A stretch of 14,645 nt of DNA from CAYGZC01 sp964354225 (GCA_964354225.1 CAYGZC010000252.1:1-14645), one strand, 5' to 3'; numbered from the stretch's first letter, positions 1 to 7,662 are shown. Notes: generated by a model not told the origin, from the letters alone. Numbers and translations: made by a program.

Positions 1-1
1 C

Positions 2-289
2 ATCACAATGGCGATGGCAATTATCTCTATTGTATCCAATCGCCCCGCAAGAAGCGATGTTGCTATGACGGGCGAGATTACACTCCGCGGTAACGTGCTT
101 GCTATTGGGGGATTAAACGAGAAGCTCCTTGCTGCCCAGCGTAGCGGTATAAAAACCGTGTTAATTCCGAAAGAAAACGAGAAAGATTTGACCGAAATCC
201 AGCCAAAAGTAAAAGAAGGATTGGAAATTATCTGCATCGAGAAGATTGCAGATGCACTACCTTGGGTATTCGGCACAAAAAGGAAATAA
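2..289 (+). CDS. lon: Lon protease, C-terminal fragment (5' end outside window)
   Basis: This is the end of the ATP-dependent serine protease Lon, which degrades misfolded and regulatory proteins in the cytoplasm. The reading frame is open from base 2. About 95 residues remain, covering the distal part of the C-terminal proteolytic domain. The stretch DVAMTGEITLRG followed by IGGLNEKLLAAQRSGIKT matches the strongly conserved Lon region just after the catalytic serine motif (PSAG), which would lie just left of the window. The lysine in GGLNEK (codon at 122-124) corresponds to the catalytic lysine of the Ser-Lys dyad. The tail ends shortly after the conserved ADALPWVF-like helix, so the C-terminus looks normal. 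The ATG at 8 is internal, not a start. The AAA+ module and the substrate-binding domain are not visible. Confidence 0.95.
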   Translation: MTMAMAIISIVSNRPARSDVAMTGEITLRGNVLAIGGLNEKLLAAQRSGIKTVLIPKENEKDLTEIQPKVKEGLEIICIEKIADALPWVFGTKRK

Positions 290-313
290 TGGATAAAATT
301 TTTTTCCAAACTC

Positions 314-342
314 TTGAAACTCAGAAAAGTTTAGGGTATATT
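314..342 (+). promoter_or_regulatory. Candidate sigma70-type promoter for dnaX
   Basis: A -35-like TTGAAA at 314-319 and a -10-like TATATT at 337-342 are separated by exactly 17 bases. The pair lies between the lon stop (289) and the dnaX start (391), so a transcript would have a leader of about 40 bases. Two other promoter candidates in this window show the same 17-base spacing. No clear intrinsic terminator for lon is seen in the 101-base gap, so read-through from lon is also possible. Confidence 0.55.
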
Positions 343-390
343 AGATAAAAATTTGTGAATGTGGTCTATAGATAATTATAAAATAAGCTA

Positions 391-2100
391 ATGACCTACC
401 TTGTTACAGCCCGAAAGTGGCGGCCGATGGTGTTTGAAGATATCGTTGGGCAATCGCATATTGCCACAACGCTACGCAACGCAATAGCCACAAACCGGTT
501 ATCTCATTCATATATTTTCAGTGGTCCTCGTGGTGTAGGAAAAACTACCACAGCCCGGATTCTTGCGAAAGCAATAAATTGCCTTCATCCGAAGGACATA
601 AATCCGGATAATGAATGCGAGCTTTGTAAAGAAATTACAGGAGGTCACAGCGTGAATGTCTTTGAAATCGATGGTGCTTCTAACCGCGGCGTGGAAGAGA
701 TACGAAACCTGAGGGAAGCGGTACGCTACGGACCCGCGAAAGGAAAGTATAAAGTATACATCATCGACGAAGTACACATGCTCACCAAGGAAGCATTCAA
801 CGCGCTTTTGAAAACCCTGGAAGAGCCGCCGTCGTACGTGGTTTTTATTTTTGCAACCACCGAAATACACAAAGTTCCGCTAACGATTCTCTCTCGCTGC
901 CAGAGGTTCGACTTCCGACGAATAACCATCGAAGAAATCATAGATCGTCTCCGTCTCATCACCAAGGAAGAGAACATCGTGATCGATGACGACGCGTTAT
1001 TTCTGATTGCAAAGCGCGGTGATGGCTCGCTTCGGGACGCACAAAGCATCTTCGATCAGGTTGTTTCGTACTGCGGCGATAAGGTTGAAGCAAAACAGAT
1101 CATCACAATGCTGAATCTTGTTGATGAAGAGATTTTTTTCAGAGTAACCGACCTTATTAAAGCGAAAGATGTCAAAGCCGGCTTGCTGTTAGTAGAGGAC
1201 GTAATCAGCAAGGGATACGACATAAGAGAATTTCTCAACGGGTTAATGGAACATTTCCGCAACCTGCTTATTGCCATCACAACGAAATCTACGAATCTTA
1301 TTGAGACATCCGAGTTGTATAGAAAAAGGTATGAGAAGGAAGCAAATAATTTTGTTGAGAACGATCTTCTCCGTCTTATCAAAATTGCCGGTGATACCGA
1401 TACCGCAATTCGCTGGAATCAACAGCCGCGTCTCAAATTGGAGATCGGCTTGGTTCAGATGATTAAGCTTGACAGCAGTGTTGAGATCAACCGGCTTCTC
1501 CAACAGCTTGAGGAGTTAAAAAAAAATATAAACGGCACGACTGAGAAAAAAATACTGCCGCTTTTTGAAGCACCTGCAGCAAAAACCACCGAAACGCCGA
1601 TCAAGGGCAGCGTAAAAGCGTCACCACCCACGCTGCGCGCCGAACAGATTGTTCCCCAGGCATTGCTTATGTCTGAACCGGCGCCAAACTACCAAAGGGT
1701 TTCGTTAACACCGACTCTTTCAAACGACGAGGCGCTCAGCAAATGGTCGATAGTAGTAGAAGAAACCCGGAAACAGCGCATATCGTTAGGCACAATGCTA
1801 AGTGAAACGTCGCTCGTGGGAGTACAAGATGGCAAACTCTGCATCGGATGCCCGGATGAGTTCCATCGCGACGAGCTGAAATTGAAACGCAACCAACAAT
1901 TTTTGCAAGAGCTCACACAAAAGATTTACGGCGCCAAAGTTCAGCTCGAAACAATCATATCTCATCATACCGTGTCACCCAATCAGCGCGACGATTCAAG
2001 AGCCGAAAAAATTGAAACCGGCTCCCAACCCACCACAAACCAGCATCCAATAATTCAGGCATTGATCAGGGAATTTGGTGCGAGAGAAGTTAGCCATTAA
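391..2100 (+). CDS. dnaX: DNA polymerase III subunit gamma/tau
   Basis: This is the motor subunit of the replicative clamp loader, which uses ATP to open and load the sliding clamp; the full-length tau form also links polymerase cores and the helicase. The 569-residue product starts MTYLVTARKWRP, the usual DnaX N-terminus. It has Walker A GPRGVGKT (residues 45-52), Walker B DEVH (126-129), sensor 1 with the arginine-finger SRC motif (168-170) and sensor 2 GSLRDAQ (212-218). Of the four zinc-binding cysteines usual in this family, C64, C76 and C79 are present, but the position equal to E. coli C73 is Asp. Domain III ends near residue 375. There follows a variable linker and a C-terminal tau-type domain starting about DEALSKWSIV, ending in HPIIQALIREFGA. 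No strong ribosome binding site precedes the ATG. The A9 run at 1518-1526 may give a short gamma form (see separate entry). Confidence 0.97.
   Translation: MTYLVTARKWRPMVFEDIVGQSHIATTLRNAIATNRLSHSYIFSGPRGVGKTTTARILAKAINCLHPKDINPDNECELCKEITGGHSVNVFEIDGASNRGVEEIRNLREAVRYGPAKGKYKVYIIDEVHMLTKEAFNALLKTLEEPPSYVVFIFATTEIHKVPLTILSRCQRFDFRRITIEEIIDRLRLITKEENIVIDDDALFLIAKRGDGSLRDAQSIFDQVVSYCGDKVEAKQIITMLNLVDEEIFFRVTDLIKAKDVKAGLLLVEDVISKGYDIREFLNGLMEHFRNLLIAITTKSTNLIETSELYRKRYEKEANNFVENDLLRLIKIAGDTDTAIRWNQQPRLKLEIGLVQMIKLDSSVEINRLLQQLEELKKNINGTTEKKILPLFEAPAAKTTETPIKGSVKASPPTLRAEQIVPQALLMSEPAPNYQRVSLTPTLSNDEALSKWSIVVEETRKQRISLGTMLSETSLVGVQDGKLCIGCPDEFHRDELKLKRNQQFLQELTQKIYGAKVQLETIISHHTVSPNQRDDSRAEKIETGSQPTTNQHPIIQALIREFGAREVSH
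1510..1563 (+). promoter_or_regulatory. Candidate slippage/frameshift signal in dnaX for gamma production
   Basis: A run of nine A (1518-1526) lies at codons 376-379, at the end of domain III. It is preceded by a Shine-Dalgarno-like GAGGAG (1510-1515). It is followed by a possible hairpin with CGGCA (1533-1537) against TGCCG (1556-1560), extendable past one bulged base. Reading in the -1 frame (or after one extra A) gives Lys-Tyr-Lys-Arg-His-Asp and a TGA stop at 1542-1544, a product of about 384 residues. Reading in the +1 frame (or after loss of one A) stops at TAA 1529-1531, about 379 residues. Known precedents are E. coli dnaX (translational -1 frameshift with upstream SD and downstream stem-loop) and Thermus thermophilus dnaX (transcriptional slippage on nine A). 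Function here is inferred. Confidence 0.6.
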
Positions 2101-2207
2101 CATGTAACCTGCAAGCGGAGGTTTCTCAATTATTTTCAGTGATTTCCCTTTTTTATATTAGCAGTGGATTCTTCAAAACATCCATTTTAAAGCTGTTTTG
2201 AAAATAC

Positions 2208-2236
2208 TTGACTTTCACAAGAAAAGATGTTATACT
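2208..2236 (+). promoter_or_regulatory. Sigma70-type promoter for the T9SS cargo gene
   Basis: TTGACT at 2208-2213 and TATACT at 2231-2236 are separated by 17 bases, each one base away from the sigma70 consensus hexamers. The expected transcription start is near 2243, leaving a leader of about 20 bases that holds the ribosome binding site AGGAG (2255-2259) five bases before the GTG at 2265. Confidence 0.65.
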
Positions 2237-2264
2237 TTCTGTGAAGGCAAAACGAGGAGATCTC

Positions 2265-3631
2265 GTGAAACGCATTCCATATTTGTTCTTACTTATAATC
2301 TTGATTTTCAAGACGGGGGAAATCTACGCCCAACGCTCTCTTTCACAGAATTGGGTACAGATTACTCCACAATTTTCAACTGGTGATACCTCGGTTGATC
2401 TTTCGCTACCAAAAATATTGGCTGGTTAATAACAAATCGATTTGATTCTGTAGGGAATGTCTATAATAAATTATTTAAAACCACCGATGGTGGAAGCAAT
2501 TGGTTTTTACAGAGAGAATATTTCAATATTTCTCGTTTTGTGAAAATATTTTCAATCGATTCACTTCATTGTTGGATACTTGGTGAAGGGGTAGGAACTT
2601 TATTAATTACCTCAGATGGTGGATGTATGTGGGATTCCGCTAAAATTACAAATAAATATTGGGGATGGCCCTTTGGTGGGATTTTCTTTTTCAATGCTCA
2701 AGAGGGAATTGCAGTTAACCAATATCCTTGGCGAACATCTGATGGTGGTAAAAGCTGGACGATAATTGACACAACAACACTATTAAGAGGATCTTCGGAT
2801 ATACATTTTGGGGATAAGAACCATGGATGGGTAAGTTGCTGGGTTAATCCTTGGTTAACAGATCTTGGTGTTATTGGTGGAACTACAGATGGCGGATATA
2901 GATGGCTTTACCAGGGGGATACTCTGGGAAATGGGAGAATAGTGATGCCAGAAATGTATGGAGTTGATGCAATAGATTCAAATAGAGCTTTTGCCATTGG
3001 AACCACCGGAGTTTTTTACCGGACGTTAAATAGTGGGGCTAAATGGAACGGTACAAGGATCACTTTGAGTGGAAAATTTTTTGATGTTGAGTTTCTTAAC
3101 CCTGATACAGGGTGGGTATCAGGATGCTGTGGAAGGGTCTGGCAAACAACAGATGGAGGGAATACGTGGAGCGCTTATGAAAGTGGACTTAATTCTGATC
3201 TAAGAAAGGTCAATGTTCTGCATGATGAAAAAGTTATTTATGTGCTTGGAACAAACAATGCACTTCTTAGACGTGATTTAGTGACCGGTATCAAGGGGGT
3301 GAACCTGGAAGCACCTACAAATTTTAATCTTGGGCAGAATTATCCAAATCCATTTAACCCTGTTACCCAAATATCATACACACTTCCGGAAGACACAAGA
3401 GTATCGCTGAAAGTCTACAATGTTCTTGGTCAGGAAGTTAAAACGTTGGTAGACGAGTATCAGATGGCAGGATCTAAAACGATTAGCTTCAATGCAAGTG
3501 GGTTACCGAGCGGTGTTTACTTCTATCGTTTATCCGTGTCGCCTTCTGCGACACAAGACCTCGTCCCAACAAGTCGGGACGGGCAAGCAGTTAGCTTTAC
3601 CGATGTGAAGAAAATGCTGATAGTCCGATAA
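2265..3631 (+). pseudogene. Secreted Asp-box/YCF48-like repeat protein with T9SS C-terminal sorting domain, frame broken near 2400
   Basis: The start is the GTG at 2265, preceded by AGGAG, and opens a clear signal peptide (KRIPYLFLLIILIF ... IYAQ). That frame reads to VDL near 2402 and stops at 2427. The continuation FATKNIGW ... KTTDGGSNWF lies in the -1 frame, open from 2399 to 3631, so one base has been lost, most simply one T of the TTT run at 2401-2403. Repaired, the product would be about 455 residues. It has repeated Asp-box-like turns: TTDGGSNW, TSDGGCMW, TSDGGKSW, TTDGGYRW, TLNSGAKW and TTDGGNTW. Such repeats form beta-propellers as in YCF48/BNR proteins; the ligand is unknown. From about 3320 a T9SS type A sorting domain follows (NFNLGQNYPNPFNP, VYNVLGQEVKTL, SGVYFYRL), which directs export across the outer membrane. 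It could be a decaying gene, a phase-variable gene or a sequencing error. Confidence 0.75.
3536..3581 (+). repeat. Two tandem hairpins inserted in the T9SS sorting domain
   Basis: GTGTCGC (3536-3542) pairs perfectly with GCGACAC (3548-3554) over a 5-base loop. Immediately after, CGTCCC (3562-3567) pairs with GGGACG (3576-3581) over an 8-base loop. They encode the SPSATQDLVPTSRDGQAV segment, which separates the usual sorting-domain end GVYFYRL from its final strand SFTDVKKMLIVR. In ordinary sorting domains these two parts are nearly adjacent, so this looks like an in-frame palindromic insertion. Whether copies exist elsewhere cannot be seen from the window. Confidence 0.55.
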
Positions 3632-3660
3632 TTTTAGACTAAAGTATCTATTTGTAATTA

Positions 3661-3703
3661 AAAAGTCGGTTCTTGTTTGTTTGAGAATCGGCTTTTAATT
3701 TTT
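3661..3703 (+). terminator. Intrinsic terminator after the T9SS cargo gene
   Basis: A 13-bp stem (3661-3673 with 3684-3696; arms AAAAGTCGGTTCT and AGAATCGGCTTTT, two G-T wobbles) with a 10-base loop is followed by a T-rich tail (AATTTTT). It begins 30 bases after the stop at 3631. Because the stem has A and T arms at its ends, it could also act from the other strand. Confidence 0.75.
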
Positions 3704-3738
3704 AGCTCAGTATATACTTTCATTAGCGTATTTGCTTT

Positions 3739-3768
3739 TTGCGTCAAATTTTGGAATATTTATATAGT
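3739..3768 (+). promoter_or_regulatory. Weak promoter candidate for the PorV/PorQ-family gene
   Basis: TTGCGT at 3739-3744 is followed at 18 bases by TATAGT (3763-3768), or at 16 bases by TATATA (3761-3766). A promoter is expected here because an intrinsic terminator lies just upstream and the next gene starts at 3850. The match is clearly poorer than the other promoter candidates. The rest of the 218-base gap between 3632 and 3849 shows only AT-rich sequence and the terminator. Confidence 0.3.
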
Positions 3769-3849
3769 TAAATAACCAATTGTTTATTATCTATCGATTA
3801 TTGATACCATTAGTGCTTCGAACAATATTTTTCTTAACAAGGTAATCGC

Positions 3850-4902
3850 ATGAAAGTATCAATAAGAACACATCTCAAGTTAGTTCTGATCTTTGTCCTT
3901 TGCCACTGCTTTTCTCATAGCATCATGACTGCATCCAAAGCAAAGTATGCCGGTGAATTTATATCTATCGGTGTTGGTGGTCGGGCGCTTGGACTTGGTA
4001 GTGCTTATACAGCGCTTGCAAGCGATATAACTGCTGGTTACTGGAATCCGGCAGGGCTTTCCTCCATCATGTATCCGCAAGTTTCGTTAATGCATGATGA
4101 GCGTTTTGCAGGCATTGTGAACTACGATTATGGTGCCGTTGCAATTCCGGTTGGATCGTTATCGACTCTTGCCCTGAGTGTTATACGTCTTGGAGTAGAT
4201 GATATTCCCAACACACAAAGAGCTGGGGTTGATGCAAACGGCAATCATCTGCCGATAAATCAATGGCAGAATTTTGATCATCTTGATCCCGATAGTATTT
4301 ACTATTTCAATAGTGCCGACTGGGCAATTTATGTTTCGTATGCAAGAAAAGTGAATGACCAATTTTCGTACGGTGCTAATTTGAAAATTGTAAGACGCGA
4401 AATGAATATCGCATCTGCAACCGGAATTGGATTCGATGTCGCCGCAAGATATTCCCCTTATAAAAATCTTGTCCTGGGTGGAAATTTCCAGGACGTTACC
4501 ACGACATTGATCGCGTGGAGCACGGGAACCGAGGAGCTTATTTTGCCAACCTTAAAACTCGGCTCTGCGTATTTCATTGATGCTTTAAGTGGCAGATTTG
4601 CGCCGGCAGTGGATGTTGATGTAAGATTTGAAAACCGAAAGTCGGCATCTAACGCTCACATCGGGGCGATGAGTTTCGATTTTCACAGCGGTTTAGAATT
4701 TGACTTTAAAAATATCTTTGCAGTGCGAGTTGGGTACAGCGATATCGGCTCATTGAATTTCGGGGCTGGCATTCATCTTCCCAAATTCGATATTGACTAT
4801 TCATTTGCCAAATTCAATAATGTAGATCAGCTTGGAAATACACACCGAATCTCGCTTACATTCATTCTACAAGCGGAACAATTCAAAAGAAACCCCGAAT
4901 AA
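3850..4902 (+). CDS. PorV/PorQ-family outer-membrane protein
   Basis: The 350-residue product has an N-terminal hydrophobic signal (about residues 8-31) and then KYAGEFISIGVGGRALGLGS, followed by AYTALASDITAGYWNPAGLS. This block is the hallmark of the PorV/PorQ (UPF0164-related, FadL-like) outer-membrane barrel family. The remainder alternates short amphipathic strands with turns and ends in a strand (HRISLTFIL). In Bacteroidota, PorV carries T9SS cargo proteins to the sortase and PorQ is another T9SS component, but many paralogues in this lineage have unknown roles. The exact function is therefore not assigned. An AAGG at 3839-3842 may serve as a ribosome binding site before the ATG. The gene follows a T9SS cargo gene and is three bases from a lipoprotein gene, with which it probably forms an operon. 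Confidence 0.85.
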   Translation: MKVSIRTHLKLVLIFVLCHCFSHSIMTASKAKYAGEFISIGVGGRALGLGSAYTALASDITAGYWNPAGLSSIMYPQVSLMHDERFAGIVNYDYGAVAIPVGSLSTLALSVIRLGVDDIPNTQRAGVDANGNHLPINQWQNFDHLDPDSIYYFNSADWAIYVSYARKVNDQFSYGANLKIVRREMNIASATGIGFDVAARYSPYKNLVLGGNFQDVTTTLIAWSTGTEELILPTLKLGSAYFIDALSGRFAPAVDVDVRFENRKSASNAHIGAMSFDFHSGLEFDFKNIFAVRVGYSDIGSLNFGAGIHLPKFDIDYSFAKFNNVDQLGNTHRISLTFILQAEQFKRNPE

Positions 4903-4905
4903 TCT

Positions 4906-5454
4906 GTGCGACGACAACTCTTTTCCATTATCCTCTCTTTAATTTTTGCTTCATGTGCGGCAACATTACCTTACGCAACCGATTATCCTTTAACTCAGGA
5001 ATTATTTCATTCCCGTGACGGAGTTCTGACCGGAAAAGTTCCCCAAGGATGGTTCTCATCATCAGATGATACGCTTGCACCCGCGTTGATTCTTTGGCTG
5101 ATAAGGGAAGATTTTTCAGCAGCCCTTACAGTAAGAGAAATTAAGCTTGATCGAATTTCCGTGCAGCATCTTGAGAAAGAAGGATTAGAACTTCTTGCGC
5201 ACATAAGTGCTGGCTTACACGACGAGAATCTGCCAGTGAAAGGAATTGAAACTCAAGAATTTAAAATAAATGAAAATAAATTTTGCAGCTATGAGATTGG
5301 TTCCGGAGTCAATAGAAAACGATTTGTTGTTTTCTTTACTAATGGAAAATATTATGAGTGTGAGGCGCGACCTCTGAAAGGAATATGGACCGGAACTGAT
5401 CTTGCACGATTATTTACCACCCAACAAACAATTCTTTCTTCATTAAACTTTTAA
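4906..5454 (+). CDS. Small lipoprotein of unknown function
   Basis: The 182-residue product starts with GTG, three bases after the stop of the PorV/PorQ-family gene, which suggests translational coupling. It begins MRRQLFSIILSLIFASC, a short basic and hydrophobic signal ending in a lipobox-like FASC with Cys17 as the expected lipidated residue. The mature part is mixed alpha/beta with several aromatic residues, and no catalytic motif is recognised. The gene partner suggests an outer-membrane or periplasmic accessory role, which is inference. No terminator follows, because the stop lies only two bases from the end of the convergent cyclase gene. Confidence 0.75.
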   Translation: MRRQLFSIILSLIFASCAATLPYATDYPLTQELFHSRDGVLTGKVPQGWFSSSDDTLAPALILWLIREDFSAALTVREIKLDRISVQHLEKEGLELLAHISAGLHDENLPVKGIETQEFKINENKFCSYEIGSGVNRKRFVVFFTNGKYYECEARPLKGIWTGTDLARLFTTQQTILSSLNF

Positions 5455-5456
5455 TT

Positions 5457-7655
5457 TTATTTTGTTCGGAGGAAAAACACACCATTCCAATTGCTTGGCG
5501 GCGGTGAAGACTTGTAAAACTGAGAACGCTCGATATACATTTGTGAAGGGAAATCGTCAGGAACAATAGAAAGCGCTTTTTCAAAACCTCTGACAGCTTC
5601 ATCCCAATCCCTATGTCGATACAGTTTAAGTGCGGAGTTGTAAATTTCGATGAATTGTTTTTTTGCAGGGGCTATGCCTTCATCTGCCATTCCAAGCAGC
5701 TCATATACTCGTATTGGCTCTGTCTTACCGGTGACCACAAGTAAATCTAACTCTCGAGCATATACTTTGCTTTGAACCGCCGTGAAAGTGTTTTCGCTGA
5801 TCATAATATTTGTTTTGTATAGTTTGTTTGCACCTTCGAGTCGAGCACCTAAATTAACACTATCACCAATAACAGTATAATCAAATCTGGTAGCACCGCC
5901 CATATTTCCAACAATCACTTCCCCAGTGTTGATTCCGATGCGTGTATAGAGCGGGGGCTTTCCTTCATTCTGCCAGATCTGACGGAAACCTTTTAACGAT
6001 TCTTGCATTTGAACGGCAGTTCGGCATGCGCGAAGCGCGTGGTCAGTTTGGGGTATTGGCGCACCCCAGAATGCAACTATTGCATCGCCTTCATATTTAT
6101 CGAGTGTGCCATCGTTAGTAAGAATGATAGCAGTCATCGCACTTAAGTACTCATTTAAGATTGTTACTAAGTCCTCTGGCGCCATTTTCTCGGATGTTTG
6201 TGTAAAAGTTTCGATATCTGTGAAGAACACTGTTAATTCTTTTCGCTCGCCGCCCAACCTCAATTTTTCAGGGTGTGCCACAAGCTCATCGACGATTGTC
6301 GGATTCACGTATCGACTGAACATGCTCTTGATAAGTATCTTTTGTTTTCGTTCTGCCACGTAGTTGTATACTGTGCTTCCAATATAGCTGACAATCACCG
6401 CCAGAAGGGGACTCGTCATATCAGTCAGAAAATTTTTTTCGATAAAAAGTTTCAGTGATACCCAGTAGATAATATACACCTCTGAGAGGATGATGGCAAC
6501 ACCAAGAATTTCAATAAGGGCGCTGTAAGTAGTACGAATCGCTTTCAGTTGTTCGGTGAAAACAAACGTGAAGAGTGTTAATCCGAAAACAATAAAAGCA
6601 GTCATCCAGAATGGCTGTTTGACGATGAAATTGTTATCGAGAATACTTTGAATAACATTAGCATGCATTTCAACACCGTACATCTTATTGTCACCTTCCT
6701 GTTTTCCATATGCAATCGGTGTTGGAAATAAATCCTTATCCTCGGGTACTGTTGAGCCGACAAGAACAATTTTATCTTTGAATGTTCCATCATACAGGTA
6801 TCCGTAATCGGGATCGTCGAACGTATTGGTTTCTTCGCCAGGGTGAGTTATTTCATCGACTGTCTTGAAGTCTTTATCATCGAGGACATCAGCGATATTT
6901 ATTGTGGGAAATGTTCCCGATGGTCCAGAATAATTAATGAGGAATGAGGTTGCATCGTACTTCGGTATCGGTTGATCAAGATAGTAGAAATTATTCAAGT
7001 AATCTTGTAATATATAATCGGATTTTTGCCCGAAATATATATTAAGAATTGCTAACGAAAATGTCGGAAGAAGGCGCTGCTGATTTACGTCGTTCCAGAA
7101 AGGAATATACCGCCGAAGAATGCCATCTATGTCTTCGCGCGTATTCACGAGCCCAATATTGCTCGATCGTTCAATAAAAATATTTCCATAATTTTGGAAA
7201 TATTCTTGTGTTCTACTTTGACGGTCTTCAACTTCCAGCTCCCCGGCAAGAACGACGTTGCCTGCGTCGTGAAGTGTATTTAAAAATTCCTTGTTGGTAG
7301 CGATGGAATCACTGGCACTAAACAAAATGTCGATGCCGATTGCCTTCGCCCCCGCACGCTTAAGATTCCTCACCAATCGTGTGTAATACGTCTGGGGCCA
7401 GGGCCACTTCGCCGGGACAGCATCAAACGACTTTTTTGATATTTCGACAATTATAATTTTTGGTGAGGTTTTAAGATATTGATTTACACCTCGTTGTTGA
7501 AATCTCAGATCAATAAGTGAAAGCTCGGCGCTCTTTAGTGGAGGGAATTCAAATAAAATATTTTGTGTAAGCAGCAGTACAAAAGCGACAACGAAAAAAC
7601 TGATGCTGATGTGAAGGGAAAATAAACGGATAGGTTTAGATAACAGCAGAGCCAT
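5457..7655 (-). CDS. CHASE2-domain adenylate cyclase with C-terminal TPR
   Basis: This inner-membrane protein is predicted to make cAMP from ATP in response to a periplasmic signal. Using the ATG at 7655 (732 residues), it has one N-terminal membrane segment (about 17-37), a large periplasmic CHASE2 domain (about 45-345, with SLIDLRFQQRG and GAKAIGIDILF), three membrane segments (about 350-369, 377-401, 414-431), a class III cyclase domain (about 470-655) and a TPR-like tail. Catalytic residues are complete: metal aspartates in FTDIETF (D480) and YEGDAIVAFW (D524), adenine-specifying Lys in LDKYEGD (K520) and Asp in RFDYTVIGD (D592), and the N-x3-R pair in SVNLGARLE (N601, R605). The Lys/Asp pair points to adenylate rather than guanylate cyclase. 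A TTG 42 bases upstream (7697) would overlap the preceding gene and is less likely. The ATG is seven bases after that gene's stop. Confidence 0.93.
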   Translation of the reverse strand: MALLLSKPIRLFSLHISISFFVVAFVLLLTQNILFEFPPLKSAELSLIDLRFQQRGVNQYLKTSPKIIIVEISKKSFDAVPAKWPWPQTYYTRLVRNLKRAGAKAIGIDILFSASDSIATNKEFLNTLHDAGNVVLAGELEVEDRQSRTQEYFQNYGNIFIERSSNIGLVNTREDIDGILRRYIPFWNDVNQQRLLPTFSLAILNIYFGQKSDYILQDYLNNFYYLDQPIPKYDATSFLINYSGPSGTFPTINIADVLDDKDFKTVDEITHPGEETNTFDDPDYGYLYDGTFKDKIVLVGSTVPEDKDLFPTPIAYGKQEGDNKMYGVEMHANVIQSILDNNFIVKQPFWMTAFIVFGLTLFTFVFTEQLKAIRTTYSALIEILGVAIILSEVYIIYWVSLKLFIEKNFLTDMTSPLLAVIVSYIGSTVYNYVAERKQKILIKSMFSRYVNPTIVDELVAHPEKLRLGGERKELTVFFTDIETFTQTSEKMAPEDLVTILNEYLSAMTAIILTNDGTLDKYEGDAIVAFWGAPIPQTDHALRACRTAVQMQESLKGFRQIWQNEGKPPLYTRIGINTGEVIVGNMGGATRFDYTVIGDSVNLGARLEGANKLYKTNIMISENTFTAVQSKVYARELDLLVVTGKTEPIRVYELLGMADEGIAPAKKQFIEIYNSALKLYRHRDWDEAVRGFEKALSIVPDDFPSQMYIERSQFYKSSPPPSNWNGVFFLRTK

Positions 7656-7662
7656 GTGTGGA

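Noticed and set aside
290..312. Possible lon terminator (AT-rich run after the stop)
   Set aside because: The A/T run has only a weak stem and no GC pairs in the core, so it is not convincing as an intrinsic terminator.
508..1503. Several minus-strand open frames of 86-120 codons inside dnaX
   Set aside because: They lie opposite a highly conserved gene with all motifs in place, have low-complexity or Ser/Arg-rich products and no start signals; they are shadows of dnaX.
2101..2125. Possible terminator after dnaX (AACCT ... AGGTT)
   Set aside because: The stem is only 5 bp with an 8-base loop and no T run directly behind it.
2396..2404. Programmed -1 frameshift in the T9SS cargo gene
   Set aside because: The bases around the junction do not form an X-XXY-YYZ slippery heptamer and no stimulatory structure is visible; a one-base loss is simpler.
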